Assembly: GCA_030740135.1 (NCBI GenBank)
Contig: JASLXW010000222.1
Coordinates: 1 to 6,884 of the forward strand
From: Nitrospinota bacterium
GTDB taxonomy: Bacteria; UBA8248; JACPRG01
Reading direction: 5' to 3'
DNA length: 6,884 bases
The translations under genes were made by a program, and so were the position numbers. This document shows, one piece after another, positions 1 through 6,868 of this stretch. The notes beneath the pieces are model-generated. The model worked only from the letters and a program-made list of their open reading frames with translations, was not told where the DNA came from and searched no databases. Position 1 is the stretch's first letter. Each line of letters opens with the position of its first letter.

Positions 1-1
1 C

Positions 2-292
2 AAGGGGGCCTTCGTCTTCGACACGGACGTGGACATCTTCAATGAGGACGAGATCCTCTGGGCGCTCTCGACGCGCGTCGCGCCGGATCGGGACATCATG
101 ATCATCCCCGGGGCGCGCGGGAACCGGCTGGACCCGATGACGTACACCATCACCCGCCTCCGCCGGGACGGGATGGTGACGAAGATCGGTGTGGACGCCA
201 CGGTCCCGACGGGATACGACGATCCGTTCCCGAAGCGGGCGAAAATCCCGGGTGTGGAGGAGCTGAGTCTCGATGAATTCATCCAAACCTAA
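2..292 (+). CDS. UbiD-family decarboxylase, C-terminal part (5' end outside window)
   Basis: The frame is open from the first complete codon to a TAA at 290-292 and encodes the last 96 residues of a UbiD-family protein. UbiD enzymes carry out reversible decarboxylation of unsaturated or aromatic acids with prenylated FMN. The visible part is the conserved C-terminal region: a DTDVDI stretch, then LWALSTRV, then GARGNRLDP, then DGMVTKIGVDAT and a terminal IPGVEEL segment. It is much closer to the third UbiD gene of the window, which shares GARGNRLDP, TYTITRL and DGMVTK, than to the middle one, which has GVLGESEDP at the first of these. The catalytic region lies outside the window, so activity cannot be judged. 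The first in-frame ATG, at base 29, falls inside the conserved region and is not the real start. It is followed by 242 bases and then two further UbiD genes on the same strand. Confidence 0.93.
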   Translation, partial: KGAFVFDTDVDIFNEDEILWALSTRVAPDRDIMIIPGARGNRLDPMTYTITRLRRDGMVTKIGVDATVPTGYDDPFPKRAKIPGVEELSLDEFIQT

Positions 293-339
293 GCAAAGGA
301 GTGCGGGGAACGCTTATTGTAGAAAAGCGGAGAAAATCT

Positions 340-371
340 CCGGGGGGACATTTTGAAAACTGTCCCCCCGG
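340..371 (+). terminator. Strong GC-rich hairpin downstream of first ubiD-like gene
   Basis: Bases 340-350 (ccggggggaca) and 361-371 (tgtccccccgg) are perfect reverse complements and form an 11-bp stem around a 10-base loop. It lies about 50 bases after the first UbiD stop codon and 164 bases before the next start. No run of T follows on the plus strand; the next bases are C-rich. It is therefore not a canonical intrinsic terminator and could instead be an mRNA-stabilising or partial attenuating structure. A smaller stem, 329-333 with 337-341 (ggaga/tctcc), overlaps its 5' edge by two bases and competes with it. Confidence 0.4.
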
Positions 372-393
372 CCCCCCCTCGAAAACTTTTGGC

Positions 394-414
394 GGCCAAG
401 CCTGCGGCTTGGCC
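394..414 (+). terminator. Second perfect hairpin in the same intergenic region
   Basis: Bases 394-402 (ggccaagcc) pair perfectly with 406-414 (ggcttggcc), leaving a 3-base loop tgc. Only a TT follows the stem, so a classical terminator is not shown. Together with the hairpin at 340-371 it makes a double-hairpin element between the first two UbiD genes. It may limit read-through and set different expression levels for the flanking genes. It could also be a copy of a dispersed palindromic repeat, which one window cannot decide. Apart from these hairpins I see no gene in 293-534 and no convincing promoter before base 535. Confidence 0.4.
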
Positions 415-534
415 TTACGGGGGTGGGTGTTGGATTTGCTGAACGGTCTTTTTGTGGCCCGATATGGTTTCTCGCTTTAGCCGCCGCCACCTGAAGCGGG
501 TTGAAAGTTCGCCCGAAAATCGAAGGTTTCCTCC

Positions 535-1932
535 ATGCCTCAATCGCTGAGAGATTACCTGACTACGCTTGAAGCCGAATTGCCCGAGGCGTTCCTGCGC
601 GTCGAGAAGCCGGTTTCTCCCCGGCACCGGGTTCCGGCCATCCTGGAGAAGGCCCGGCGGGAGAGGCGCGGGGCCGCCGTCTATTTCTCCTCCGTCGAGG
701 GAAACCCTCTTCCCGTGGTGGGCAACCTCCTCACCAATCGCGCGCGGGCCAGTCTTGCCCTGGGCCTGGCGCCGGATTCCGAAGACTATTCCAGCACGCT
801 TCGGGACAAGTTGAAGGCGCTCCTTCCTCCCGTACAGGTCCAAACCGGATCGGTTCACGAGGTCAAGCGCACGGGAGGGGAGGTTGACCTCTCCGAGCTC
901 CCCATCCTGACGCATGCCGAGTCGGACGAGGCCCCGAGCCTCCTGATGGGCGCCGCCGTCGCGCGGGACCCCCGCTCGGGCGCGGTGACCGTCAGCCTTC
1001 CCCAAACGGTTGTGCTAGGGAAGGACGCGTTGGGGATTCTCCCCGCGGAGGACTCCCCCCTGGCCGCCTGCGTCTCGGCCGCCGCGGAGGAAGGAAAACC
1101 CTTGGACGCGGCGCTGGTGATCGGGATGCACCCGGCGTTTTATCTATCCGCCGCCGTCGGGGCGGACGGTCCCGAATCCCTCGGCCGCATCGGATCGCTG
1201 ATGGGAGAGTCCCTCTCCGTCACGCGGAGCCTGGCGGGGGATCTCCCCGTGCCGGCCCAGGCCGAGATCGTTATCGAGGGGAGCATCTCGCCCGGCGACG
1301 GCGCGACCTTGCGGGCCCCCGCCTCTCCCATCGGCTACGAGGGCCGGGAGAGGACCGCGCCCGTCCTGCGCGTGAGCGCCGTCACCCGGCGCGAGGACGC
1401 CATCTTCCAGGCCGCGGGGATCTTCGGCGAGAGGCTTTTCCTCCCCACCCCCATCCGTGAGGCCCAGGCCCTGGAGGTTCTCCAGTCGGCCGTCCCGGCG
1501 GTTTTGGACGTCCGGATCCCGGCCGTATCGAACGGTTATCACGCGTACGTCAAGGTGGACCAGAAACGGATGGGCGAGGCCAAGAAGGCCATCCTGGCGG
1601 CCCTCGGGACCATCCCCGGCGTGAAGACCGTCTTTGCCGTGGACGCCGATGTCGCGATGGAAGTGGACCGTGAGGTCCTGTGGGTGCTCGCCACCCGGGT
1701 GGTCGCCGACCGCGACCTGTTCATGGTCCCCGGCGTCCTGGGGGAATCGGAAGACCCGACCGCGTACGAGATCACGCGCAGGGGCAGGGGGGAGATGGTG
1801 ACCCGGCTGGGGATCGACGCCACGACGCCCATCGGCCTGCCGTACGAAATCCCCCAGCCGACGCAGATTCCCGGCGCCGAGGGCGTGAAGCTGGAAGAGT
1901 ATCTGGAGGAGTGGACGGACGGCTTCGACTGA
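535..1932 (+). CDS. UbiD-family paralogue lacking the catalytic and metal-binding residues (probable pseudoenzyme)
   Basis: The product has 465 residues, normal full length for UbiD, and aligns along its whole length with the next gene's product. Both start alike (MPQSLRDYL against MGQNLRTFL), which supports the ATG at 535; a weak GAAGG lies 8 bases upstream. Shared landmarks are HEV at 108-110, LGKD at 161-164, GMHPA at 197-201, AEIVIEG at 243-249 and ATRVVADRD at 386-394. The active site is gone. Two gapless alignment blocks put Q157 for the catalytic Arg (Fdc1 Arg173), and L259 and S264 for the two catalytic Glu (Fdc1 Glu277, Glu282). The metal ligands Asn168 and His191 become T152 and P175. 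The Glu233 position is S215, with E214 beside it. The frame is intact and has no sign of decay. I infer a non-catalytic partner subunit of a UbiD complex, or an enzyme doing different chemistry. Confidence 0.93.
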   Translation: MPQSLRDYLTTLEAELPEAFLRVEKPVSPRHRVPAILEKARRERRGAAVYFSSVEGNPLPVVGNLLTNRARASLALGLAPDSEDYSSTLRDKLKALLPPVQVQTGSVHEVKRTGGEVDLSELPILTHAESDEAPSLLMGAAVARDPRSGAVTVSLPQTVVLGKDALGILPAEDSPLAACVSAAAEEGKPLDAALVIGMHPAFYLSAAVGADGPESLGRIGSLMGESLSVTRSLAGDLPVPAQAEIVIEGSISPGDGATLRAPASPIGYEGRERTAPVLRVSAVTRREDAIFQAAGIFGERLFLPTPIREAQALEVLQSAVPAVLDVRIPAVSNGYHAYVKVDQKRMGEAKKAILAALGTIPGVKTVFAVDADVAMEVDREVLWVLATRVVADRDLFMVPGVLGESEDPTAYEITRRGRGEMVTRLGIDATTPIGLPYEIPQPTQIPGAEGVKLEEYLEEWTDGFD

Positions 1933-1983
1933 AAGACCGCTCCCGACGGGTTGTGAATCTCTTGGACCGAAAGGGCTGGAGCC

Positions 1984-3402
1984 ATGGGGCAGAATCTGCG
2001 GACGTTTCTCGCCGAGCTCGAGATGCGCTATCCCGACGACCTGTTGCGGGTCGAGCGCGAGGTGTCCACCGAGTATGAAATCCCGGCGTTCATCCGGCGG
2101 CTGGACCTGGACGGCCGGGGCAACGCCGTTCTCTTCGAGAACGTCCGCGGCTCCGAGCATCCCGTCATCTCCAACGTCCTGGCGGACCGGAAGAAGTACG
2201 CCCTGGCGCTGAGCCTGCCGGTGGAGGGGCTTTCCGAGGCCATCGCCGACCGGATGGGCGAGAAGATCCCGCCCGTCACCCTGTCCCCTGAACAGGCCGC
2301 CGACGCGCCCGTCCACGAAGTGGTCGTCACGGGCGACGACGTGGACCTGACGAAATTCCCCGTCATCACCCACAGCGCCAGGGACGACGCCCCCTATATC
2401 ACGATTGGGGTGACGGTCTCGGTCGATCCGGACACGGGACATCGGGACCTGGGGATCTTCCGTCATAAGCTGCTCGGCAAGGATCGCCTGGGGATTTATT
2501 ACAGTTGGGGCAAGCACCTTCAATACGCCCATAAACACTGCGAGGAGAAGGGAGAGGCCCTGCCCGTCGCGATCATCCTGGGGATGCACCCGGCCCTGCA
2601 CATCGGCGGCGTAAGCCCCGTCGCGGACACCATGGGGGAGGATGAGTACGCCGTCGTGGGCGGGCTGCTCGGCGAGCCCGTCGAGCTTGTCCCCTGCAAG
2701 ACCATCCCCCTCGAGGTGCCGGCGGAGGCGGAGATCGTCATCGAGGGGGAAATCCTGCCCAACGTGAGACAGACCGAAGGCCCCTTCGGGGAGTTCCATC
2801 AATATTACGGCCAAATCGTGGACGCCCCGGAGATTCAAGTGAAGGCCGTCACACACCGCCGGGACGCCATGTACCAGAACGTCGGGATCGTCGTGGAGCA
2901 CCTCTATATCCAGACCCCGCTGAGCGAAGGGTTTCTCCTGTCCGAACTGAAAAAGGTCGTTCCGACCGTACGGGGAGTCGCCTTGCCGAATTCCGGCGTC
3001 CGGTATGTGGCCTACGTCTCGCTGGAAAAGGTCAACGAGGGCGATGCCAAGAACGTGATCCTCGCAACTCTTTCCATGAGTCCGTACTTGAAGTTCGTCG
3101 TCGTCGTTGACCCGGACATCGACATCAACAACGAGAGCGACGTGAACTGGGCGATCGCCACCCGTGTCGTGGCGGACCGGGACATCGTGATGATCCCGGG
3201 CGCGCGGGGGAACCGGCTCGATCCGACGACGTACACGATCACGCGATTGGCCAGAGACGGGATGGTCACGAAGATGGGGATCGACGCCACAATCCCCATG
3301 GGCCTGCCCTACGACTACCCGGACCGCTTGGAGATCCCGGGGGTGGAAGACATTCGGATTGAGGATTATGTGTCTTCAGCGAAGGTGGGTGTTGGACAAT
3401 AA
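1984..3402 (+). CDS. UbiD-family prenylated-FMN-dependent decarboxylase/carboxylase
   Basis: A 472-residue UbiD-family protein, probably cytosolic, expected to decarboxylate (or carboxylate) an unsaturated or aromatic acid with prenylated FMN, Mn2+ and K+. By spacing against fungal Fdc1, R160 in GIFR matches Arg173, and E265 and E270 of the EGPFGE motif match Glu277 and Glu282. H178 and E221 match the metal ligands His191 and Glu233. The third ligand, Asn168, is replaced by D155. Other landmarks are GMHPA at 200-204, AEIVIEG at 249-255 and GARGNRLDP at 406-414. The ATG at 1984 gives the same N-terminus as the preceding paralogue; AAGGG with GGAG lies just upstream. It begins 51 bases after the previous stop, which suggests co-transcription. 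The substrate is unknown. The family also includes UbiD itself, phenylphosphate carboxylase subunits, gallate-type decarboxylases and menaquinone-pathway members, and I cannot choose among them. Confidence 0.96.
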   Translation: MGQNLRTFLAELEMRYPDDLLRVEREVSTEYEIPAFIRRLDLDGRGNAVLFENVRGSEHPVISNVLADRKKYALALSLPVEGLSEAIADRMGEKIPPVTLSPEQAADAPVHEVVVTGDDVDLTKFPVITHSARDDAPYITIGVTVSVDPDTGHRDLGIFRHKLLGKDRLGIYYSWGKHLQYAHKHCEEKGEALPVAIILGMHPALHIGGVSPVADTMGEDEYAVVGGLLGEPVELVPCKTIPLEVPAEAEIVIEGEILPNVRQTEGPFGEFHQYYGQIVDAPEIQVKAVTHRRDAMYQNVGIVVEHLYIQTPLSEGFLLSELKKVVPTVRGVALPNSGVRYVAYVSLEKVNEGDAKNVILATLSMSPYLKFVVVVDPDIDINNESDVNWAIATRVVADRDIVMIPGARGNRLDPTTYTITRLARDGMVTKMGIDATIPMGLPYDYPDRLEIPGVEDIRIEDYVSSAKVGVGQ

Positions 3403-3415
3403 AATCTCGTGTCCT

Positions 3416-3440
3416 GATTGATTAATTCGTTGAATCAATC
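3416..3440 (+). other. AT-rich inverted repeat after the UbiD array
   Basis: Bases 3416-3423 (gattgatt) are the reverse complement of 3433-3440 (aatcaatc), with 9 bases between. It starts 14 bases after the last UbiD stop codon. The stem is AT-rich and no T-run follows, so it would be a weak terminator. It could also be a protein-binding dyad. Confidence 0.3.
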
Positions 3441-3502
3441 TACGACGTTCTTTCACGGCATTCAGCCGGGTTGGGGGGTCCATCGACCCAAGGGTCCACC
3501 GG

Positions 3503-3526
3503 CCCGCACCCCGGCCCCCCCGCCCC
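3503..3526 (-). other. Potential G-quadruplex motif upstream of the membrane protein gene
   Basis: The plus strand carries C-runs of 3, 4, 7 and 4 bases, separated by spacers of 3, 2 and 1 bases. The minus strand therefore fits the four-run G3+ quadruplex pattern with short loops, and the plus strand fits an i-motif pattern. It lies about 90-110 bases before the ATG at 3614, on the template strand of that gene. A role in its transcription is possible but not shown. The rest of 3403-3613 shows no gene. Confidence 0.35.
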
Positions 3527-3613
3527 GCTTGACCTTCCATGCGGGGTTCCGCACTCCCCCCTTCCCCTCCTTGCGTCGATCCGTGGGTGAGGAATCCGGA
3601 TGAATCAGGTGCG

Positions 3614-5422
3614 ATGCATTCCGCCGCCGTGACCGGGATCGCAAACCGAAGAAACCGTGCGGCCTGGCTTCGCGAGGCCGTCATTCTAGCCGGTTACGGG
3701 ATCATCGCGATCCTGGCGACGTATCCCGTGGCGTGGGGGTTCTTTTCGGCAATCCCGGGATACGGGCAGGATGATTATCAATCCCTCTGGAATTTCTGGT
3801 GGGTCAAGAAGGCCGTTTGGGATGATGGGATGAGTCCGTTTTTCACCAGGATGCTTTTTTATCCCGAGGGGGCGAATCTCGCGTTTCACACCCTCTCTTT
3901 CTACAACACGCTCATTCTCGGGATCCCCCTCCAGGGATTTCTGGGATTGGCGGGAACGTACAACCTCGCGTATCTGTCTACATTTCCATTAACCGCGTAC
4001 GGGACTTACAGACTCACGCTTCGGGTCACCGGGGGAGACTTGCCGTCCAGTCTTGCCGCCGGGCTGATCCTGGCGTTTTCTCCTTTCCACTTTTCTCACG
4101 TTCAGCATTTGACCGTGACCTCCGTCCAGTTCTTACCGTTTTATGTCCTGGCCTTGTTGAGATTGCGGGACCGGCCATCGGGCGCGCGGGGCGTCGTGGC
4201 GGGCGTTGTCTTCACCTTGCTGGCCATGTCTTCCTGGCATTACGGGGTTTTCGCCCTCTACTTCACATTGTTTTTCTCGATCTGGTTCGCGGTCGATCGC
4301 GACAAGCCCATGCGGAAAGGTCCACAGATCGCTGCGCTTTGCGTCGCCGGGTTGATGGCCGCACTTCTGCTGTCGCCTTTTGCGGCGCCGATGATTCAGG
4401 CCGCGTTCAGCGGGGATTTTGGAAAGCTGAGCGGAGAGGCCAAGAGCGCGTCCGCGGACCTTCTGGCGTTTTTTCTTCCGTCTCCCTTCCACCCGTGGAC
4501 GCGCGGATGGAGCGCCCTTCAGTCCCTGTACGGCGCCTTTTCGGCCAGCCTGGAGGAAGGGACGGTTTCCCTCGGGGTTGTCGCCTTGAGCCTGGGCGCG
4601 TTGGGAGCCGCCCGGGCGTGGCGAAAGGGGGCGATGTTCTGGGCGGCGGCGGCGATCGCCTTTTGTCTCCTGGCGCTGGGGCCGGATCTTCAGGTCGGGG
4701 GAAGCGAGCAGCTGGATTTCACGCGGCTTCCCTACAACTGGTTCGTCCAGAAGGTCCCGCTCCTGAACGCCGCGCGCGACCCCGGCCGGTTTGTCTCGGT
4801 CGCGCTCCTCTGCCTGGCGGTCCTGGTCGGTCTGGGTCTGCGCGAGCTCTCGAGGGGACGGAGCCGGAGGGTGAGATGGTCGGCGGCGGGTCTCGCGTCG
4901 CTCGGGATTCTCTTTGAGTTCTGGGCGGCCCCGTTGCCGGTCCGGGAGGTGAGGGTTTCTTCCGTTTATCGAAAGATCGCGCGCGATGAGGGCCGGTTCG
5001 CCATACTCGAAGTTCCCGTTCGGGGTTGGACGGAAGGGGAAGCCTACATGTTCGCCCAGATCCACCACGGCCGTCCCATCACGGGGGGGACGATATCGCA
5101 CGTCAATCGATCGGCGTTGCGGTTCATCGAACAGGAGCCGTTTCTGCGGTTGTTGAGCGCGCCCGAACGCTTAGCGGGGCCTGCGCCCGTCATGTCCACG
5201 GAAGGATTGTCGAAGGCCGGAATCCGGTACGTGGTCCTGCACCGGGACGCCCCGGCCTGGGCCAAACCGGACCGCCGACGGGGGGCGAAAAACCTTCGGG
5301 CTGTCGAGGCGTTTCTGGAGCGGAACCTTCGGCGTCTGGCGGATTCAACGGAGAGGATGAAGCTTTATCGGGTCGAGAAGCCCCGCGGAGCCCTGCCCGA
5401 GAAGCCGGACGCGGGCCAATAG
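3614..5422 (+). CDS. Polytopic membrane protein, putative GT-C-type glycosyltransferase-like
   Basis: From the ATG at 3614 the product has 602 residues, with roughly ten to twelve hydrophobic segments. The clearer ones are at about 20-45, 95-137, 146-160, 170-184, 193-228, 238-262, 316-357, 394-410 and 420-440. A non-membrane C-terminal domain follows from about 445. After the first membrane segment comes an acidic loop (GQDDYQSLWNFWW, D53-D54), the place where GT-C glycosyltransferases carry catalytic acidic residues. AFSPFHFSHVQHL, SSWHYG and RDPGRF resemble motifs I know from bacterial membrane proteins annotated as glycosyltransferase-like. The acceptor and sugar donor are unknown. A longer form from the ATG at 3539 would add 25 Pro-rich residues. 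I prefer 3614 because the basic N-terminus then leads directly into the first membrane segment, but no good ribosome-binding site marks either start. The 211-base gap suggests its own transcription unit. Confidence 0.8.
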   Translation: MHSAAVTGIANRRNRAAWLREAVILAGYGIIAILATYPVAWGFFSAIPGYGQDDYQSLWNFWWVKKAVWDDGMSPFFTRMLFYPEGANLAFHTLSFYNTLILGIPLQGFLGLAGTYNLAYLSTFPLTAYGTYRLTLRVTGGDLPSSLAAGLILAFSPFHFSHVQHLTVTSVQFLPFYVLALLRLRDRPSGARGVVAGVVFTLLAMSSWHYGVFALYFTLFFSIWFAVDRDKPMRKGPQIAALCVAGLMAALLLSPFAAPMIQAAFSGDFGKLSGEAKSASADLLAFFLPSPFHPWTRGWSALQSLYGAFSASLEEGTVSLGVVALSLGALGAARAWRKGAMFWAAAAIAFCLLALGPDLQVGGSEQLDFTRLPYNWFVQKVPLLNAARDPGRFVSVALLCLAVLVGLGLRELSRGRSRRVRWSAAGLASLGILFEFWAAPLPVREVRVSSVYRKIARDEGRFAILEVPVRGWTEGEAYMFAQIHHGRPITGGTISHVNRSALRFIEQEPFLRLLSAPERLAGPAPVMSTEGLSKAGIRYVVLHRDAPAWAKPDRRRGAKNLRAVEAFLERNLRRLADSTERMKLYRVEKPRGALPEKPDAGQ

Positions 5423-5465
5423 GCCGTGCGCGCGGGAGTGGGGTCGAAGGCCGGTCTGCCGATCA

Positions 5466-6527
5466 TCACCTCCCCCGTCTGCCTCGGGCGCGTCCATACG
5501 CTCCGCCCCCGCGCCTCATCAATTTCTTTTGGCCCTTGGCCGCGGCTTTCTGCATCAGTTGGCGTTCAATGTCTTTGGGCTGATAGTGCTTGGCCTGAAG
5601 CACAAACCACTCGATGGCGCTGCTTCCCAGCGTCAGCAGGACCGAGCCCGGATGGGTGAGTCCGACGCTGACCCGCAAGACAATGGCGACGCCTCCGATC
5701 GCGATGGCGCGTCGTTGCTTCTTCTTTAACCGGAGGGAGCGGATCTTCGGGGTTTCCAGGCTCTCGGAGCGGTGGCGAACCCGGCTGACTTGAAAGGGAA
5801 GCTTCAGCGCCTTTCGGATCCGGTTGGCGATGCGCCCGCTCGCCCGGTCGCGAACTACAATCCAAAGCCCTTCAATGTCGTTTTCGAGAAAGGCGATCCA
5901 GCGGTCGGGGGTGTCTTCACGCAGGAGCGACTGGATGGATTCGGCGCCGACCGCGATTGTCCGGCCATCGCGGACGATTGTCAGATCCGGCGGCGGGCCG
6001 CGCCAATTTCCCGAAACGGCGGGTGTCTCAGGCAGATAGGGGGAAAAGACCTCGTAGCCTCTGCGCTGATAATGGCCGGCCAGGTAGTTGACCAGGCCGG
6101 TTTGGATCCTGCGGTGGGTCATCTGTTGGAGGGTTCGGCGCAAAACGGCGTCGATGCGGCCCAAAAGCTCGTGCGCGTCGTAGGGGCGCGAGATGCAATC
6201 GTCCGCGCCGATTTCCAAGGCGTTCATCCGGATCTCGGGTTTGTTGTCGTTCATGATGATGACGACCGGCAGGTGATTGAGATGCGGAAGGTCCCGGACG
6301 TTCTGGAGAAATTCGCAACCCGCCGCGTCCGATGACCGGAGGTTCAGAAGGACGAGGTCGGGCCAATGGCGCTCGGCGCTCTGGAGCCCCCGGGCCGGGT
6401 CCTCTTCGTGAGTTGTTTGATAGCCGTGCGTGGACAGGGCCTGATCGAGCGAGGATTTGGACACCTCGCCGATGATCAGGATGAGCGGTTTCCGTCCATG
6501 GGAGGAGGTGTTTGACCTTCGATTCAT
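5466..6527 (-). CDS. Pseudo-receiver domain fused to an uncharacterised domain and a hydrophobic C-terminal hairpin
   Basis: The product has 353 residues. Residues 13-132 have a CheY-like receiver layout: LILIIG, PDLVLLNLRSSDAAG, LPVVII, then LEIGADD and RPYDAHELLGRI. The phospho-acceptor Asp is N62 (codon AAC at 6344-6342). The usual N-terminal acidic pair is G20-E21, the conserved Thr/Ser is M92 and the conserved Lys is R114, so ordinary phosphotransfer is unlikely. Residues about 140-245 form a predicted alpha/beta region with PPDLTIV, GRTIAVGAES and GLWIVVR. Its order recalls a PD-(D/E)XK nuclease-like fold without a clear catalytic Lys; this is tentative. Residues about 274-288 and 293-310 are two hydrophobic stretches that could form a membrane hairpin, followed by an Arg/Lys/Gly-rich tail. 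The start at 6527 has GAGAGG 3 bases upstream. Its 3' end faces the membrane protein gene, 43 bases away. No kinase or DNA-binding output domain is seen. Confidence 0.88.
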   Translation of the reverse strand: MNRRSNTSSHGRKPLILIIGEVSKSSLDQALSTHGYQTTHEEDPARGLQSAERHWPDLVLLNLRSSDAAGCEFLQNVRDLPHLNHLPVVIIMNDNKPEIRMNALEIGADDCISRPYDAHELLGRIDAVLRRTLQQMTHRRIQTGLVNYLAGHYQRRGYEVFSPYLPETPAVSGNWRGPPPDLTIVRDGRTIAVGAESIQSLLREDTPDRWIAFLENDIEGLWIVVRDRASGRIANRIRKALKLPFQVSRVRHRSESLETPKIRSLRLKKKQRRAIAIGGVAIVLRVSVGLTHPGSVLLTLGSSAIEWFVLQAKHYQPKDIERQLMQKAAAKGQKKLMRRGGGAYGRARGRRGR

Positions 6528-6633
6528 CGTCCTCTCGCCCGCATGCTCGGCGGCCTTCGATTTGGGGGAGCCCCGGAGGCTGAAGCCGCGACGCCTCGGC
6601 GATGCCGGTTCAGATGCAAATCCCTCCTGTTTG

Positions 6634-6662
6634 AATCTCTAACATCTCGTCAGATCTGTCAA
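6634..6662 (-). promoter_or_regulatory. Candidate sigma70-type promoter for the pseudo-receiver gene
   Basis: On the minus strand a perfect TTGACA (6662-6657) is followed after 17 bases by GAGATT (6639-6634), which matches only three of six positions of TATAAT. It lies about 110 bases upstream of the ATG at 6527. The -35 match and spacing are good and the -10 is poor, so this is a candidate only. Confidence 0.3.
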
Positions 6663-6862
6663 CAGACAACAGGCTGAGAGATCCCCGGTCTTTCGATTGG
6701 TTTATTGAGGCGGCCCGTGTTTGCGGCTCTGGGGGAGAAAAGAGATGGAAAGAAATGGGGTCAAGTTTTGCACAATAGACAATAATGTACGGAGATGGGG
6801 TCGTATAGTGCTCCCCATTAAGAGCGGGTTTGAAATAAGGGAGAATTGGGGCTGACCGGGCG

Positions 6863-6868
6863 AGGAGG
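6863..6868 (+). promoter_or_regulatory. Strong ribosome-binding site
   Basis: A perfect AGGAGG lies 6 bases before the ATG at 6875. It is the best Shine-Dalgarno sequence in the window and is what makes the truncated gene at the right edge believable. Confidence 0.7.

Noticed and set aside
430..468. Possible promoter before the second UbiD gene (TTGCTG at 436 and TATGGT at 463).
   Set aside because: The spacing is 21 bases and both boxes are weak, so it does not fit a sigma70 promoter.
1144..2901. A 585-codon open frame on the minus strand, antisense to both full-length UbiD genes.
   Set aside because: The two UbiD genes are in the same frame and have GC-rich third positions, which commonly keeps an antisense frame open. 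The translation is low-complexity (rich in Gly, Asp, His, Arg) with no recognisable domain, while the plus strand encodes clear UbiD motifs.
422..3396. A 13-base exact direct repeat (ggtgggtgttgga) at 422-434 and 3384-3396, possibly marking a UbiD duplication boundary.
   Set aside because: A match of this length in GC-rich DNA of this size is not far from chance, and the flanking bases do not extend it.
3418..3684. Short open frames on both strands in the C-rich gap before the membrane protein gene, including the 25-codon extension from the ATG at 3539.
   Set aside because: The translations are Pro/Arg/Gly-rich, reflecting base composition, and no ribosome-binding site supports them. The extension is kept only as an alternative start for the gene at 3614.
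4133..5101. A 322-codon minus-strand open frame opposite the membrane protein gene.
   Set aside because: The translation is Arg/Pro/Gln-rich low-complexity sequence, typical of a shadow frame. The plus strand encodes a coherent polytopic membrane protein.
5772..6335. A 187-codon plus-strand open frame antisense to the pseudo-receiver gene.
   Set aside because: The minus strand shows a recognisable receiver domain. The plus-strand translation has no recognisable motif and no good ribosome-binding site.
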